A stretch of DNA of 38,232 nt from Paenibacillus ehimensis NBRC 15659 (GCF_004000785.1 NZ_BILX01000067.1:1-38232); one strand, 5' to 3'; counted from the stretch's first letter, positions 1 to 7,424 are shown. Numbers and translations: made by a program. Notes: a model not told the origin generated them from the sequence alone.

Positions 1-1080
1 CCCGAGCCCGCCGAGCCCGAAGGCCAATCCGAAAAACAACCCGGCGACGGTCCCGACCTTCCCCGGGAGCAGCTCCTGGGCGTACACGATTATCACCGTA
101 AACCCGGACATCAGGATGGCGCCGATCATAAAGCAAAGCACGGCGGCCCAGAACGGCGTGGCATAGGGCAGCAGCAGCGAGAACGGCGCCGTGCCGAGAA
201 TGGAAAACCAGATGATCCGCTTCCGCCCGAAGCGGTCGGCAAGCGGGCCGCCGAACAGCGTTCCGAGCATCCCGGCCGCTTGCAGCACGAACAAGCAAAG
301 CTGGGCATTTTCCAAGGGAAGCCCGTACCGGTCCATATAATAAAAGGCATAGTAACCGGTCATGCCTGCAATATAAACAAACTTGGAGAACAACAAGACA
401 ATCAGCAGCCCGATGACGAAGGAGACATATCCTTTTTTCAAGGGCTTGTTATCGGCAGGTAATGCGCTCCGTTTCTTGGAGGCCTGAGCGTCAAGATGAC
501 GCCGGTACCAGCCCGAGACGACGCCCTGCAGCGCGATCCCCAATACGGCGGCGAACGAGAACAACAGCAGTCCCCGTTGTCCGTGAGGGACGACGAGCCA
601 AGCGACGATCAGAGGAGCCAGCGCCTGGCCGGTGTTGCCTCCGACTTGGAAGATGGATTGGGCCAGTCCTCTTCCTTTGGCGGAGGCAAGGTGGGCGACC
701 CGCGAGGATTCGGGATGCAGCACGGACGAGCCGACTCCCAGCAGCAAGGCGGAGGCGATCAGCATCCACCAATTCGCCGAGTACGCGAACCCGATCATGC
801 CGAGCAGCGAGAAAACCATGCCCGCCGGAAGCAGCAGAGGCGTCGGACGCTTGTCGGTGTAATAGCCGACCAGCGGCTGCAATACGGAGGCCGTGACGTT
901 CAGGGCGAAGGCGATCCAGCCGATTTGCGCGAAGCTGAGCTGCATCGATTGCTGGAAAATTGGGAATACCGCAGGAATGGCGGACTGCATCGCATCGTTC
1001 AACAGATGCGCCAAGCTGACCCCGGTCAGCGCAAGCATGCCGGCCGAGGCGGTTTTGCTTAACGTGTCTTTAGCGTTCAT
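1..1080 (-). CDS. fsr: MFS transporter, fosmidomycin-resistance (Fsr) type, C-terminus cut by window edge
   Basis: Major facilitator superfamily drug exporter of the inner membrane. The reading frame is open from the ATG at 1078-1080 down to base 1, giving 360 residues without a stop, so roughly the last transmembrane helices lie outside the window. The N-terminus (ALTGVSLAHLLNDAMQSAIP) is typical of the Fsr subfamily, and the family motif region LADRFGRKRIIWFS lies between the two halves. Many hydrophobic helices are visible. An AAGGAT-type ribosome site precedes the ATG on the minus strand. The gene is divergent from an AraC-type regulator about 118 bases away, which suggests that regulator may control it. 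Substrate specificity cannot be read from sequence; Fsr proteins export fosmidomycin and possibly other compounds. Confidence is high for MFS and moderate for the Fsr name. Confidence 0.85.
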   Translation of the reverse strand, partial: MNAKDTLSKTASAGMLALTGVSLAHLLNDAMQSAIPAVFPIFQQSMQLSFAQIGWIAFALNVTASVLQPLVGYYTDKRPTPLLLPAGMVFSLLGMIGFAYSANWWMLIASALLLGVGSSVLHPESSRVAHLASAKGRGLAQSIFQVGGNTGQALAPLIVAWLVVPHGQRGLLLFSFAAVLGIALQGVVSGWYRRHLDAQASKKRSALPADNKPLKKGYVSFVIGLLIVLLFSKFVYIAGMTGYYAFYYMDRYGLPLENAQLCLFVLQAAGMLGTLFGGPLADRFGRKRIIWFSILGTAPFSLLLPYATPFWAAVLCFMIGAILMSGFTVIIVYAQELLPGKVGTVAGLFFGLAFGLGGLG

Positions 1081-1137
1081 AGGCACCTATCCTTTTTTCT
1101 TTCTAATCTTAAGGGGGGAAGCGGGCGAAGTCGCCGC

Positions 1138-1166
1138 AAAAATTGCTTAACGTCCGAGCAATTTTT
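1138..1166. promoter_or_regulatory. 10-bp perfect inverted repeat in the fsr/araC divergent promoter region
   Basis: AAAAATTGCT at 1138-1147 and its exact complement AGCAATTTTT at 1157-1166 are separated by 9 bases. The repeat ends just upstream of a TATAAT at 1169-1174 that serves the AraC gene. It could be an operator for the adjacent regulator. A terminator is unlikely because the two flanking genes diverge from here. Confidence 0.5.
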
Positions 1167-1174
1167 GCTATAAT
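1143..1174 (+). promoter_or_regulatory. Probable sigma-A promoter of the AraC regulator
   Basis: TATAAT at 1169-1174 is a perfect -10 element 24 bases before the start codon. The -35 is poor: TTGCTT at 1143-1148 gives a 20-base spacer and TTAACG at 1147-1152 a 16-base spacer. The promoter overlaps the inverted repeat at 1138-1166. Confidence 0.5.
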
Positions 1175-1198
1175 GGCGGGAAGGAGGGAAGACCGGAC

Positions 1199-2014
1199 AT
1201 GCAATTTAAGTTAACGACGCCGAATATGGAACTATGGCGCATCGAGAATACGTTTGAGAATATCCCCCATGCCCATGCCGATTTTTACCAAGTCACCATT
1301 CCCGTCATTGGCACGTGCCGCTTGACGCAGGAGCGGAAAGTGTATTCGATCAGCGGAGGCCATGCTCTGATTCAGCATCCGGGGGAGGAGCATCATTTTT
1401 CGCTCGGCCCGGATGCGGGCGTATACATCGTGCAGGTCCGGAAGCAGCTGCTAGTTGAAGGATGGTCGGAACAGGAGCCGGAGCTGGATTCGCGGCCGCT
1501 TTTTAACCCCGAAGACATTAAAAAACAGATGAAGGCCTGGACTTCCGAGCTGCTGCTTCGCGACGGCCCCGACCCGCTAGCGGTGGAAGAAACCGAAGGC
1601 CGGGTGCTAGCTTATATACGGCGCGTAGTGGGAAAAAACGGCTTACGCGTCTCGGGCGGGCGGGCCGAACGACAAGCCGACCGGGCCCTCGTGTCGGGGA
1701 TGAGGGATATCCTGGACTTTATCCATGCGCATTACACGGAACGGCTGACGATGGAGAAGCTGGCTTCGCTCGTTTACCAGAGCAAGTTTCATTTTATCCG
1801 CTCGTTTACACAGAGTGTGGGCGTGACGCCCTATCAATATATTTTGCGCCTGCGGATCGAACAGGCGAAGGAGCAGTTGGCGAATACGCGCGCCAGCGTC
1901 ACGGAGATCAGCTACAGCTTGGGATTTTCGAGTCCAAGCCAATTGTACCGGGCGTTTGCCAAAGCGACGGGCGTCACTCCGGAGCAGTACCGCAAAGGAG
2001 CTGCGCCCCGCTAA
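1199..2014 (+). CDS. AraC-family transcriptional regulator with N-terminal cupin domain
   Basis: A 271-residue DNA-binding regulator. Residues 1 to about 110 form a cupin-like sensor domain (HAHADFYQVTIPV, then a GHALIQHPGEEHHF strand pair). Residues about 165-268 hold two helix-turn-helix units of the AraC/XylS type, including MEKLASLVYQSKFHFIRSFT and the signature-like SYSLGFSSPSQLYRAFAKAT near the end. Start chosen at 1199 because GGAGGG lies about 9 bases upstream. It is divergent from the MFS exporter, so control of that exporter and of itself is the simplest guess; the ligand is unknown. The cupin gene downstream has its own promoter. Confidence 0.93.
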   Translation: MQFKLTTPNMELWRIENTFENIPHAHADFYQVTIPVIGTCRLTQERKVYSISGGHALIQHPGEEHHFSLGPDAGVYIVQVRKQLLVEGWSEQEPELDSRPLFNPEDIKKQMKAWTSELLLRDGPDPLAVEETEGRVLAYIRRVVGKNGLRVSGGRAERQADRALVSGMRDILDFIHAHYTERLTMEKLASLVYQSKFHFIRSFTQSVGVTPYQYILRLRIEQAKEQLANTRASVTEISYSLGFSSPSQLYRAFAKATGVTPEQYRKGAAPR

Positions 2015-2060
2015 GTCGACCGTACCTGAAAAAAAGCCTGCTTCATCCGGAGAAACTCCC

Positions 2061-2089
2061 TTCGAATTCGTACCCCTCTGCGATATAAT
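2061..2089 (+). promoter_or_regulatory. Sigma-A promoter of the cupin gene
   Basis: TTCGAA at 2061-2066, a 17-base spacer and a perfect TATAAT at 2084-2089, 33 bases before the cupin start codon. Confidence 0.6.
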
Positions 2090-2122
2090 CGAGAGACTAG
2101 AATCGGGAAGAGGGGACGACAC

Positions 2123-2440
2123 ATGAGCAACATCAACGTATGGGAGAACGCCGAGCCCGGCGTGAAACGGAAAATATTCGAGCCGGGAGCCGGCATCATG
2201 ATGATGGAAGTGCATTTCGAAGAAGGGGCCGAAGGCTACGCGCACAGCCATCCGCACGAGCAGCTGTCGTACTGCTTGAAGGGCCGTCTGGAATTTACGG
2301 TGGACGGGGAAAGGAAGGTGATCGCGGCGGGAGAGACGATCTACATCCCGGGCGGGGCGAAGCACGGCTGCCGGGCGCTGGAGGCGAGCGCGCTGCTCGA
2401 CTCGTTCACGCCGGTGCGCGAGGATCTGATCAAAAGATAG
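2123..2440 (+). CDS. Small single-domain cupin protein
   Basis: A 105-residue protein made of one conserved double-stranded beta-helix. The metal-binding cupin motif 1 is clear (YAHSHPHEQLSYCLKGRLEF), and motif 2 is present (GETIYIPGGAKHGCRAL), supplying the usual His residues and Glu/Gln ligand. Such stand-alone cupins are often sugar-, stress- or quinone-related metalloproteins, but the substrate cannot be assigned here. A GAGGGG ribosome site precedes the ATG. The gene has its own promoter and terminator, so it is monocistronic. Confidence 0.88.
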   Translation: MSNINVWENAEPGVKRKIFEPGAGIMMMEVHFEEGAEGYAHSHPHEQLSYCLKGRLEFTVDGERKVIAAGETIYIPGGAKHGCRALEASALLDSFTPVREDLIKR

Positions 2441-2448
2441 CGGGGCGA

Positions 2449-2488
2449 AGCCGTCCGGACGCCGTTTTGCGCGGCACCGGCGGCTTTT
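2449..2488 (+). terminator. Rho-independent terminator of the cupin gene
   Basis: AGCCGTCCGG at 2449-2458 pairs with CCGGCGGCT at 2477-2485 (one bulged T), followed by TTTT. Confidence 0.6.
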
Positions 2489-2516
2489 CTGTATGCTTGG
2501 AGCGCTTCCTTAATTT

Positions 2517-2553
2517 AAAGAAAAAGACGGGCTTACCGTGAAGTAATCCCGTC
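2517..2553 (-). terminator. Rho-independent terminator of the DUF3055 gene
   Basis: On the minus strand GACGGG pairs with CCCGTC (plus-strand arms 2526-2531 and 2548-2553), followed by a T-rich tract (plus-strand A run at 2517-2525). It lies just past the stop codon. Confidence 0.6.
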
Positions 2554-2566
2554 TCCCGCTGTCCGC

Positions 2567-2860
2567 TCAAATGTCCGAGAAGCTGATCGGCCCGACAACC
2601 TCGCTCAGAAACGCCCGCAGCTCGTTGGCTTCCTCTTCGCTGAGCTTGTAGGCATGCTCAAGATAACCCTCTTCCTCCAGATCGTCCGGTCCGATGACCG
2701 CTGTCCGTCCCGTTTGCATGTCGGTGACTAATTTTTTGCCATAAAAACGATTCGTGCTCGTAATCGCCAGATCGAACCGCCGCAGCGTTTCGCCGACTAC
2801 GCATACGAAGCGGGTTTTCGTTTCCTCCGTACCGTCGTACAAAAAATCAAACTCCGTCAT
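2567..2860 (-). CDS. DUF3055 (SAV0927-like) conserved protein
   Basis: A 97-residue soluble protein of the DUF3055 family, widespread in Bacillales and of unknown function. It matches my memory of the family: FDFLYDGTEETKTRF at the N-terminus, then FYGKKLVTDMQTGRTAVIG and a C-terminal helix rich in Glu/Leu. The open frame extends further upstream, but the start at 2860 is chosen because GGAGG sits 7 bases before it and because family homology begins here. A promoter (TTGCGG, 18 bases, TATAAT) lies just upstream. It is divergent from ilvD, with no visible functional link. Confidence 0.85.
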   Translation of the reverse strand: MTEFDFLYDGTEETKTRFVCVVGETLRRFDLAITSTNRFYGKKLVTDMQTGRTAVIGPDDLEEEGYLEHAYKLSEEEANELRAFLSEVVGPISFSDI

Positions 2861-2899
2861 GACGCATCCTCCGATACTTAAATTCCTGAAGCTACCCGA

Positions 2900-2929
2900 A
2901 TTATAACAGATTTGCCGACCGCGCCGCAA
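2900..2929 (-). promoter_or_regulatory. Probable promoter of the DUF3055 gene
   Basis: On the minus strand TTGCGG (plus-strand 2924-2929), an 18-base spacer and TATAAT (2900-2905), 40 bases before the start codon. Confidence 0.5.
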
Positions 2930-2973
2930 AAACGGCCCGTCAGCCGGGGAAATGGGCTTTTTTCCATGCGGGT

Positions 2974-3007
2974 TCACGTTTTCAATTCGGGGGAAACGTG
3001 ATACAAT
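2974..3007 (+). promoter_or_regulatory. ilvD promoter with an inverted repeat across it
   Basis: TACAAT at 3002-3007 preceded by TG (extended -10), with a weak TTTTCA at 2979-2984 17 bases upstream. TCACGTTT at 2974-2981 and AAACGTGA at 2994-3001 form an 8-bp inverted repeat that covers the -35 and spacer, a position suited to a repressor site. Confidence 0.5.
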
Positions 3008-3071
3008 CGAGTGAAGCGTTAAATCGTAGAATTCTATTTTCATAGGGATGGAAACGGAGGCTTTTAAGCGA

Positions 3072-4757
3072 ATGTCCAAGGGAAAAATGAGAAGCGACAT
3101 GATCAAAAAGGGCTTTGACCGCGCCCCGCACCGCAGCTTGCTGCGCGCCGCCGGCGTCAAAGAGGAAGACTTCGACAAGCCGTTTATCGCGGTTTGCAAC
3201 TCGTATATCGACATCGTTCCGGGTCACGTTCACCTGCAGGAGTTCGGCAAGATCGTGAAGGAAGCGATTCGCGAGGCGGGCGGCGTACCGTTTGAATTTA
3301 ACACGATCGGCGTAGACGACGGCATTGCCATGGGGCATATCGGCATGCGCTATTCCTTGCCGAGCCGCGAGATTATTGCGGATTCTCTCGAAACGGTCGT
3401 GTCCGCGCACTGGTTCGACGGCATGGTTTGCATCCCGAACTGCGACAAAATTACGCCGGGCATGATGATGGGCGCGCTGCGCGTCAACATTCCGACGGTC
3501 TTCGTCAGCGGCGGTCCGATGAAAGCGGGGAAAACGAGCGACGGCCGTTCAATTTCGCTGTCCTCCGTGTTCGAAGGCGTGGGCGCTTACCAAGCCGGTA
3601 AAATCGACGACAAAGGTCTGCTTGAGCTTGAGCAATACGGCTGTCCGACCTGCGGCTCCTGCTCCGGCATGTTCACGGCCAACTCGATGAACTGTCTGGC
3701 GGAAGCTCTCGGCCTGGCGCTCCCGGGCAACGGCACGATTTTGGCGATTTCCGAAGACCGCAAAGAATTCGTGAAACGCTCCGCGAAGCAGCTCATGGAG
3801 CTGATTCAAAAGGATATCAAGCCGCGCGATATCGTGACGATGGAAGCGATCGACAATGCGTTCGCGCTGGATATGGCGATGGGCGGCTCGACGAATACCG
3901 TACTGCACACGCTGGCTTTGGCGCACGAAGCGGGCTTCGAATATCCGATCGAGCGGATCAACGAAGTGGCGAAGCGCATCCCGCACTTGGCCAAAATCGC
4001 CCCGGCCTCCGACTATCATATCGAGGACGTGCACAACGCCGGAGGCGTGAGCGCCGTTCTGAACGAATTGTTCAAAAAGCCGGGCGCGCTGTATGGCGAC
4101 TGCATCACCGTGACCGGCAAAACGCTGCGTGAAAACGTAGCGGGCTGTGAGATTTTGAATACGGACGTCATTCATACGCTGGACAACCCGCACTCGGAGC
4201 AAGGCGGCTTGGCGGTCCTGTTCGGCAACCTTGCGCCGAACGGTTCGATCATCAAGGTCGGCGCGGTAGACAAGTCCGTAGGCGGCTATCACAAAGGACC
4301 GGCCATCTGCTTCGATTCGCAGGAAGCGGCGCTGGAGGGCATCGCCAACGGCAAAGTAAAAGAAGGCCACGTCGTCGTGATCCGTTACGAAGGCCCGAAA
4401 GGCGGCCCCGGCATGCCGGAAATGCTCGCCCCGACCTCGCAAATCGTCGGGATGGGACTCGGCGCGAAGGTCGGCCTCATTACGGACGGCCGTTTCTCCG
4501 GCGCATCGCGCGGCATCAGCATCGGCCACATCTCGCCGGAGGCGGCCGAAGGCGGCCCGATCGCCTTCGTCGAGGACGGCGATATCATCGAGCTCGATCT
4601 CGTGAACCGCAAGATCGAGCTGCTGGTCAGCGACGAGGAATTCGAACGCCGCCGTGCGAACTGGAAAGGCTTCGAGCCGAAGGTGAAAACGGGCTATCTG
4701 GCCCGCTATTCCAAGCTCGTCACCTCGGCCAGCACCGGCGGAGTCATGAAAATCTAA
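3072..4757 (+). CDS. ilvD: Dihydroxy-acid dehydratase
   Basis: Catalyses dehydration of 2,3-dihydroxy-isovalerate and its methylvalerate homologue to the 2-oxo acids, the third common step of valine, leucine and isoleucine synthesis. At 561 residues it is the normal family length. Iron-sulfur cluster ligands are in CIPNCDKITPGMMMG and CPTCGSCSGMFTANS, and the IlvD signature TDGRFSGASRG is near the C-terminus. An in-frame ATG at 3048 would add eight residues but has no ribosome site; GGAGG at 3056-3060 lies 11 bases before the ATG at 3072, and family proteins begin near KMRSDMIKKGFDRAPHRS. No other ilv or leu gene is adjacent, so it is a solitary copy with its own promoter and terminator. Confidence 0.97.
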   Translation: MSKGKMRSDMIKKGFDRAPHRSLLRAAGVKEEDFDKPFIAVCNSYIDIVPGHVHLQEFGKIVKEAIREAGGVPFEFNTIGVDDGIAMGHIGMRYSLPSREIIADSLETVVSAHWFDGMVCIPNCDKITPGMMMGALRVNIPTVFVSGGPMKAGKTSDGRSISLSSVFEGVGAYQAGKIDDKGLLELEQYGCPTCGSCSGMFTANSMNCLAEALGLALPGNGTILAISEDRKEFVKRSAKQLMELIQKDIKPRDIVTMEAIDNAFALDMAMGGSTNTVLHTLALAHEAGFEYPIERINEVAKRIPHLAKIAPASDYHIEDVHNAGGVSAVLNELFKKPGALYGDCITVTGKTLRENVAGCEILNTDVIHTLDNPHSEQGGLAVLFGNLAPNGSIIKVGAVDKSVGGYHKGPAICFDSQEAALEGIANGKVKEGHVVVIRYEGPKGGPGMPEMLAPTSQIVGMGLGAKVGLITDGRFSGASRGISIGHISPEAAEGGPIAFVEDGDIIELDLVNRKIELLVSDEEFERRRANWKGFEPKVKTGYLARYSKLVTSASTGGVMKI

Positions 4758-4770
4758 GAAGCAAAAAGTA

Positions 4771-4804
4771 CGGCCCACCGGGAGCGATTCCGGCGGGCCG
4801 TTTT
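4771..4804 (+). terminator. Rho-independent terminator of ilvD
   Basis: CGGCCCACCGG pairs with CCGGCGGGCCG around an AGCGATT-type loop, followed by TTTTAT. Confidence 0.75.
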
Positions 4805-4895
4805 ATATTGGCGGAGGATAACTTACTGAGCTAAAAGCAGCTGTTCAATCTGCGGAATGACCCTCATTGCCCGTACTGTTTGTAACGGCAAGTTT

Positions 4896-4927
4896 AAAGG
4901 CCATCCCGCAAGGAATGGCCTATTTTT
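4896..4927 (-). terminator. Hairpin after the imine-reductase-like gene
   Basis: AGGCCAT and ATGGCCT arms (4898-4904 and 4915-4921) directly after the stop codon on the minus strand, followed by TTTAAA. It has a weak T tract on both sides and could act in either direction. Confidence 0.5.
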
Positions 4928-5855
4928 ATGGACGAATAGAATTCTTGAAGATTTCAATAAGGCTGGTAAAACTATCTCCAGAGTGACCATTTTCCATGCC
5001 TCGCTTGAAGATCTCCAAAACTGCGGCTGGAAAGGCAATGTCGATGCCGGCATCTTTAGTCGTGTGAACGACGTGCTCTACGCTTGCCAATCCCATGGCA
5101 AGCCGGTCCACGTCGCCAGGGTGCTTTCCCTCGTCGAGACGAGGCGTGTAGAACTCGACGAACTTCGGCAGCGACGATAAAGTCGCCGAAGCATACGGCA
5201 GGAACTGCTCCGCCGTAATGCCGTTCGCCGTGGCCACAGCAAGTGCGTGCAGGTAGCTAAGCATGGACGTCCAGAATATATCCATCTGGATCTGGTAGTA
5301 CAACATGGCTAGCCCAGGATCCTCGCCCCGATAGTCGGTGCCGGTTAGTACTTCCAGCGTCTCCCTATGGGCCTCAAAGACTTCTCTTGGTCCACTATAG
5401 TATGTGGATGACTCCGACTTACCGATACCTGAAGGCGGAACCTGCACGCCGCCGGTGACATGCCGGGCTCCGCGGCCGGCTAGCCACTTGGCCGCCTTGC
5501 GTACTTTCTCCGGGGTATCCGAACTCAGGTTGACGAGCACCTTACCGGACAAGTTCATCGAAGCCGGTTCGAGAATGGCGTACATCACATCGTAGTCTGT
5601 AAGACTAAGGATCACCAGCTCGTTGGCGGCTAACGCCTCGTTGACTGTGGACGCGCGGGTAGCGCCTTTCGCTACAAGCTCGTCTGCTTTACTTGCGGTC
5701 CGGTTCCACACGGTCACCGCATATCCGCATTCAAGAAAAACGCCTGCCATCGCCTGGCCCATCGGTCCTAGCCCCATGACGGTCACCGATTTGCGGTTTG
5801 TGGCTGCACTCGCATTGCCGACACTACTATCTTCTTTTAGGTTGCTGCTGTTCAA
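4926..5855 (-). CDS. NAD(P)-dependent oxidoreductase, imine-reductase / 6-phosphogluconate-dehydrogenase-like
   Basis: A 309-residue Rossmann enzyme. The dinucleotide fold starts at about residue 21 with VTVMGLGPMGQAMAG, followed by the NADPH-preferring VWNRTASKADEL strand end. The segment PPSGIGKSESSTYYSGP and the all-helical C-terminal half match the imine reductase (IRED) / beta-hydroxyacid dehydrogenase superfamily. IREDs reduce cyclic or acyclic imines; the natural substrate is usually unknown. I place the start at a TTG (5853-5855) because AAGGGG lies 8 bases upstream and because the MerR-type promoter (5889-5920) is inside the longer open frame, which would make the upstream ATG at 5927 untranscribed. 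The regulator gene lies immediately upstream. Confidence 0.85.
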   Translation of the reverse strand: MNSSNLKEDSSVGNASAATNRKSVTVMGLGPMGQAMAGVFLECGYAVTVWNRTASKADELVAKGATRASTVNEALAANELVILSLTDYDVMYAILEPASMNLSGKVLVNLSSDTPEKVRKAAKWLAGRGARHVTGGVQVPPSGIGKSESSTYYSGPREVFEAHRETLEVLTGTDYRGEDPGLAMLYYQIQMDIFWTSMLSYLHALAVATANGITAEQFLPYASATLSSLPKFVEFYTPRLDEGKHPGDVDRLAMGLASVEHVVHTTKDAGIDIAFPAAVLEIFKRGMENGHSGDSFTSLIEIFKNSIRP

Positions 5856-5888
5856 TGGAAAAGCCCCTTTCGAAATGAGATCAAGGAG

Positions 5889-5920
5889 ATCATAAAGGAT
5901 TACACTAGTGTCAATGTCAA
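5889..5920 (-). promoter_or_regulatory. MerR-type promoter/operator with 20-base spacer
   Basis: On the minus strand TTGACA (plus-strand 5915-5920) and TATGAT (5889-5894) are 20 bases apart, too long for unaided sigma-A. The spacer holds the perfect palindrome ACACTAGTGT (5902-5911). The TTGACA is repeated directly (TGTCAATGTCAA on the plus strand, 5909-5920). An elongated spacer with a central palindrome is the hallmark of MerR-family activation. Confidence 0.8.
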
Positions 5921-5925
5921 TACGC

Positions 5926-5964
5926 AAAAACGGCCCGGGAGCGTTTATTCATGCTCCAGGGCCG
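5926..5964 (-). terminator. Rho-independent terminator of the MerR gene
   Basis: On the minus strand CGGCCCTGGAGC pairs with GCTCCCGGGCCG, followed by TTTTT. It separates the regulator transcript from the target promoter, whose -35 starts a few bases later. Confidence 0.75.
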
Positions 5965-5972
5965 CATCTGCG

Positions 5973-6338
5973 TTACACGGTTTTCTTTTTGCTAATCGTC
6001 AAGGCGATTTGCCTCTCCAGTAATTTCTTTAATCCATGAAGCGTTTCGATTTGACGATTCACATGGCTTAGCTTCTCTCCATATGTTGCCAGCATCTCCT
6101 CGCAATATTCATATTCGTCAGGCTCTGCCGCTTCCGTCTTGAACAAGGCTCCGATCTCATCTGCTGTTAATCCAAGCTTCAAATATAATTGAATCGCCTT
6201 GACTCGTTCTACGGCGGATTCGTCGAAATCCCGGTAATCGTTCTCCAGCCTGTGGGCGTGTAGAAGACCTTTATTTTCATAATGCCGGATGGATCGGACG
6301 CTGACACTGGCTAATCGCGATAGCTCGCTTATTTTCAT
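5973..6338 (-). CDS. MerR-family transcriptional regulator
   Basis: A 121-residue regulator. Residues 1-70 form the winged helix-turn-helix typical of MerR proteins (MKISELSRLASVSVRSIRHY, then NKGLL and the wing NDYRDF). Residues 80-117 form the dimerising coiled-coil helix. There is no large effector domain; a single CEEM Cys near residue 81 is visible but no metal-binding loop. The ribosome site GGAGGAGG lies 12 bases upstream. It sits next to the 20-base-spacer promoter of the oxidoreductase gene, so activation of that gene in response to an electrophile, amine or drug is likely (inference). Confidence 0.92.
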   Translation of the reverse strand: MKISELSRLASVSVRSIRHYENKGLLHAHRLENDYRDFDESAVERVKAIQLYLKLGLTADEIGALFKTEAAEPDEYEYCEEMLATYGEKLSHVNRQIETLHGLKKLLERQIALTISKKKTV

Positions 6339-6373
6339 TCCTCACGGACCTCCTCCGCTATTGCATTAGGTGC

Positions 6374-6652
6374 TTAAAAAGAAATGGTTTTTGCTGAAAT
6401 AAATTGGTTACCTTCAAGCAATACAGCTTCCTTGACTACGGTTATCCTAGCATTCAACCACTCTACAAAAGCGGATGCTCTATAATTAACACCCCACTTA
6501 TATCCATCTTTATAAATCCAATACCTATGATCTATTTCTTTATCGTAAAGCCATTCAAGAAACTCACTCTGTAATTGTTCAATACGTTCCCCCAGTTCAT
6601 CTGCAATATCAATAAACTCTTGATGCATTCCAAAATCGATCTTTACAATCAT
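6374..6652 (-). CDS. Orphan small acidic protein, AT-rich gene
   Basis: A 92-residue protein I do not recognise. It has no signal peptide or membrane helix. The N-terminal half is acidic and helical (FIDIADELGERIEQLQSEFLEW is the core, 22 residues split here by the reader's eye into two turns of helix), followed by a Trp/Tyr-rich middle (HRYWIYKDGYKWG). A GGGGAG ribosome site lies 10 bases before the ATG, so it is probably expressed. Its base composition is far more AT-rich than its neighbours, which suggests transfer. Size and composition would suit an immunity or antitoxin-type protein, but there is no partner and this is speculation. Confidence 0.6.
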   Translation of the reverse strand: MIVKIDFGMHQEFIDIADELGERIEQLQSEFLEWLYDKEIDHRYWIYKDGYKWGVNYRASAFVEWLNARITVVKEAVLLEGNQFISAKTISF

Positions 6653-6890
6653 TTTTTATTCACTCCCCATAAATAGTTTGATTGAAAGAGGGAGCAGCTA
6701 CCCCGGCATTCTGCTCCCTGTTTGTTCCGCTGTGGGCGAAAATAAGTGAAATCCGGGACAAAACGACAAGCCTACCTGATGCATCGGCCTCGCGGAGGAA
6801 CTTTTTTATTGTCAATCCTTTTTCTTAAGCAATATTCGATAATTCGTTATTGAATCGCAAGATGACATAGAAACGTGGAAGTATTCGCTT

Positions 6891-7046
6891 TTATTGATGC
6901 TCCTTATCCTTAGTGCTTTTTCTTTTAATTTCTGACTTAAGACAATCAATAACTAATAATATGCTGAAGTAAATAACAACTACTAATCCAACACGAGATA
7001 GAAATTGTGCAATGTACTCACTTACAAACCCTTGGAAATTCTCCAA
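6891..7046 (-). CDS. Possible small membrane protein (TTG start)
   Basis: A 51-codon open frame with a possible TTG start. It contains a hydrophobic helix (VGLVVVIYFSILLVIDCL) followed by a Lys/Arg-rich tail (KSEIKRKSTKDKEHQ), consistent with a single-span membrane peptide with an inside-positive C-terminus. Ribosome site evidence is weak (GGAG about 12 bases upstream). The frame is open a little further upstream but has no better start. It may be a real small gene or the tail of a broken one. Confidence 0.3.
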   Translation of the reverse strand: MENFQGFVSEYIAQFLSRVGLVVVIYFSILLVIDCLKSEIKRKSTKDKEHQ

Positions 7047-7118
7047 TACAGTTTGCGCTCCATAAAATCATCCTTAAAAATGTATTGAAAAATCTAATTG
7101 CCCTGTCCCTTGATGTAA

Positions 7119-7262
7119 TTAATTACAATCGGTTGGTTTTTCCGCATAACGAGATAATACCGTTTCTATTACCTCAGCTTGATACCCTGCAATGAAAGTA
7201 CTATGACTATGGCCGTTATCATCATACAACTCTTCTTTATTATTTACAAAATCTTTGATTTT
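7119..7262 (-). pseudogene. Fragment of an unidentified gene
   Basis: A 47-codon stop-bounded frame that reads like a protein C-terminus (DDNGHSHSTFIAGYQAEVIE, then TVLSRYAEKPTDCN). There is no start with a ribosome site, and the upstream frame is closed by TGA. I cannot name the parent gene. Confidence 0.3.
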
Positions 7263-7385
7263 TCAATATTTTATTCCTATAAATGTTGCTTAAAGAGGAG
7301 CTCTTCCAAGTCTAAATCATTCCTTATTACATCGAATTAAATAAGATAACCTGGTTTTCTGTCCGGAGTGTAATGGAGCATTAGT

Positions 7386-7424
7386 GAAAAAGAAAGAGCC
7401 GGCGGACAAGGGATCCGTCGGCTA
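7386..7424 (-). terminator. Terminator of the lanthipeptide operon
   Basis: On the minus strand GCCGACGGA pairs with TCCGCCGGC (one mismatch), followed by TCTTTCTTTTT. It lies about 20 bases after the lanC stop codon. Confidence 0.75.

Larger units (their letters stand above)
6653..7385. other. AT-rich intergenic stretch with gene debris
   Basis: Over 700 bases without a confident gene. It is clearly more AT-rich than the flanks. On the minus strand two protein-like fragments can be read (7119-7262 and 6891-7046), both bounded by stops. I see no transposase, tRNA or clear inverted-repeat end. It looks like decayed acquired DNA between the MerR locus and the lanthipeptide operon. Confidence 0.5.

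Noticed and set aside
3549..4778. 409-codon open frame on the minus strand
   Set aside because: Antisense shadow of ilvD, whose catalytic motifs are clear on the plus strand.
4823..5053. 76-codon minus-strand frame and 107-codon plus-strand frame (4857-5180) at the end of the oxidoreductase gene
   Set aside because: Both largely overlap the oxidoreductase in another frame; no ribosome site or family similarity seen.
7007..7195. 62-codon plus-strand frame in the AT-rich stretch
   Set aside because: No ribosome site, and the opposite strand reads more like protein.
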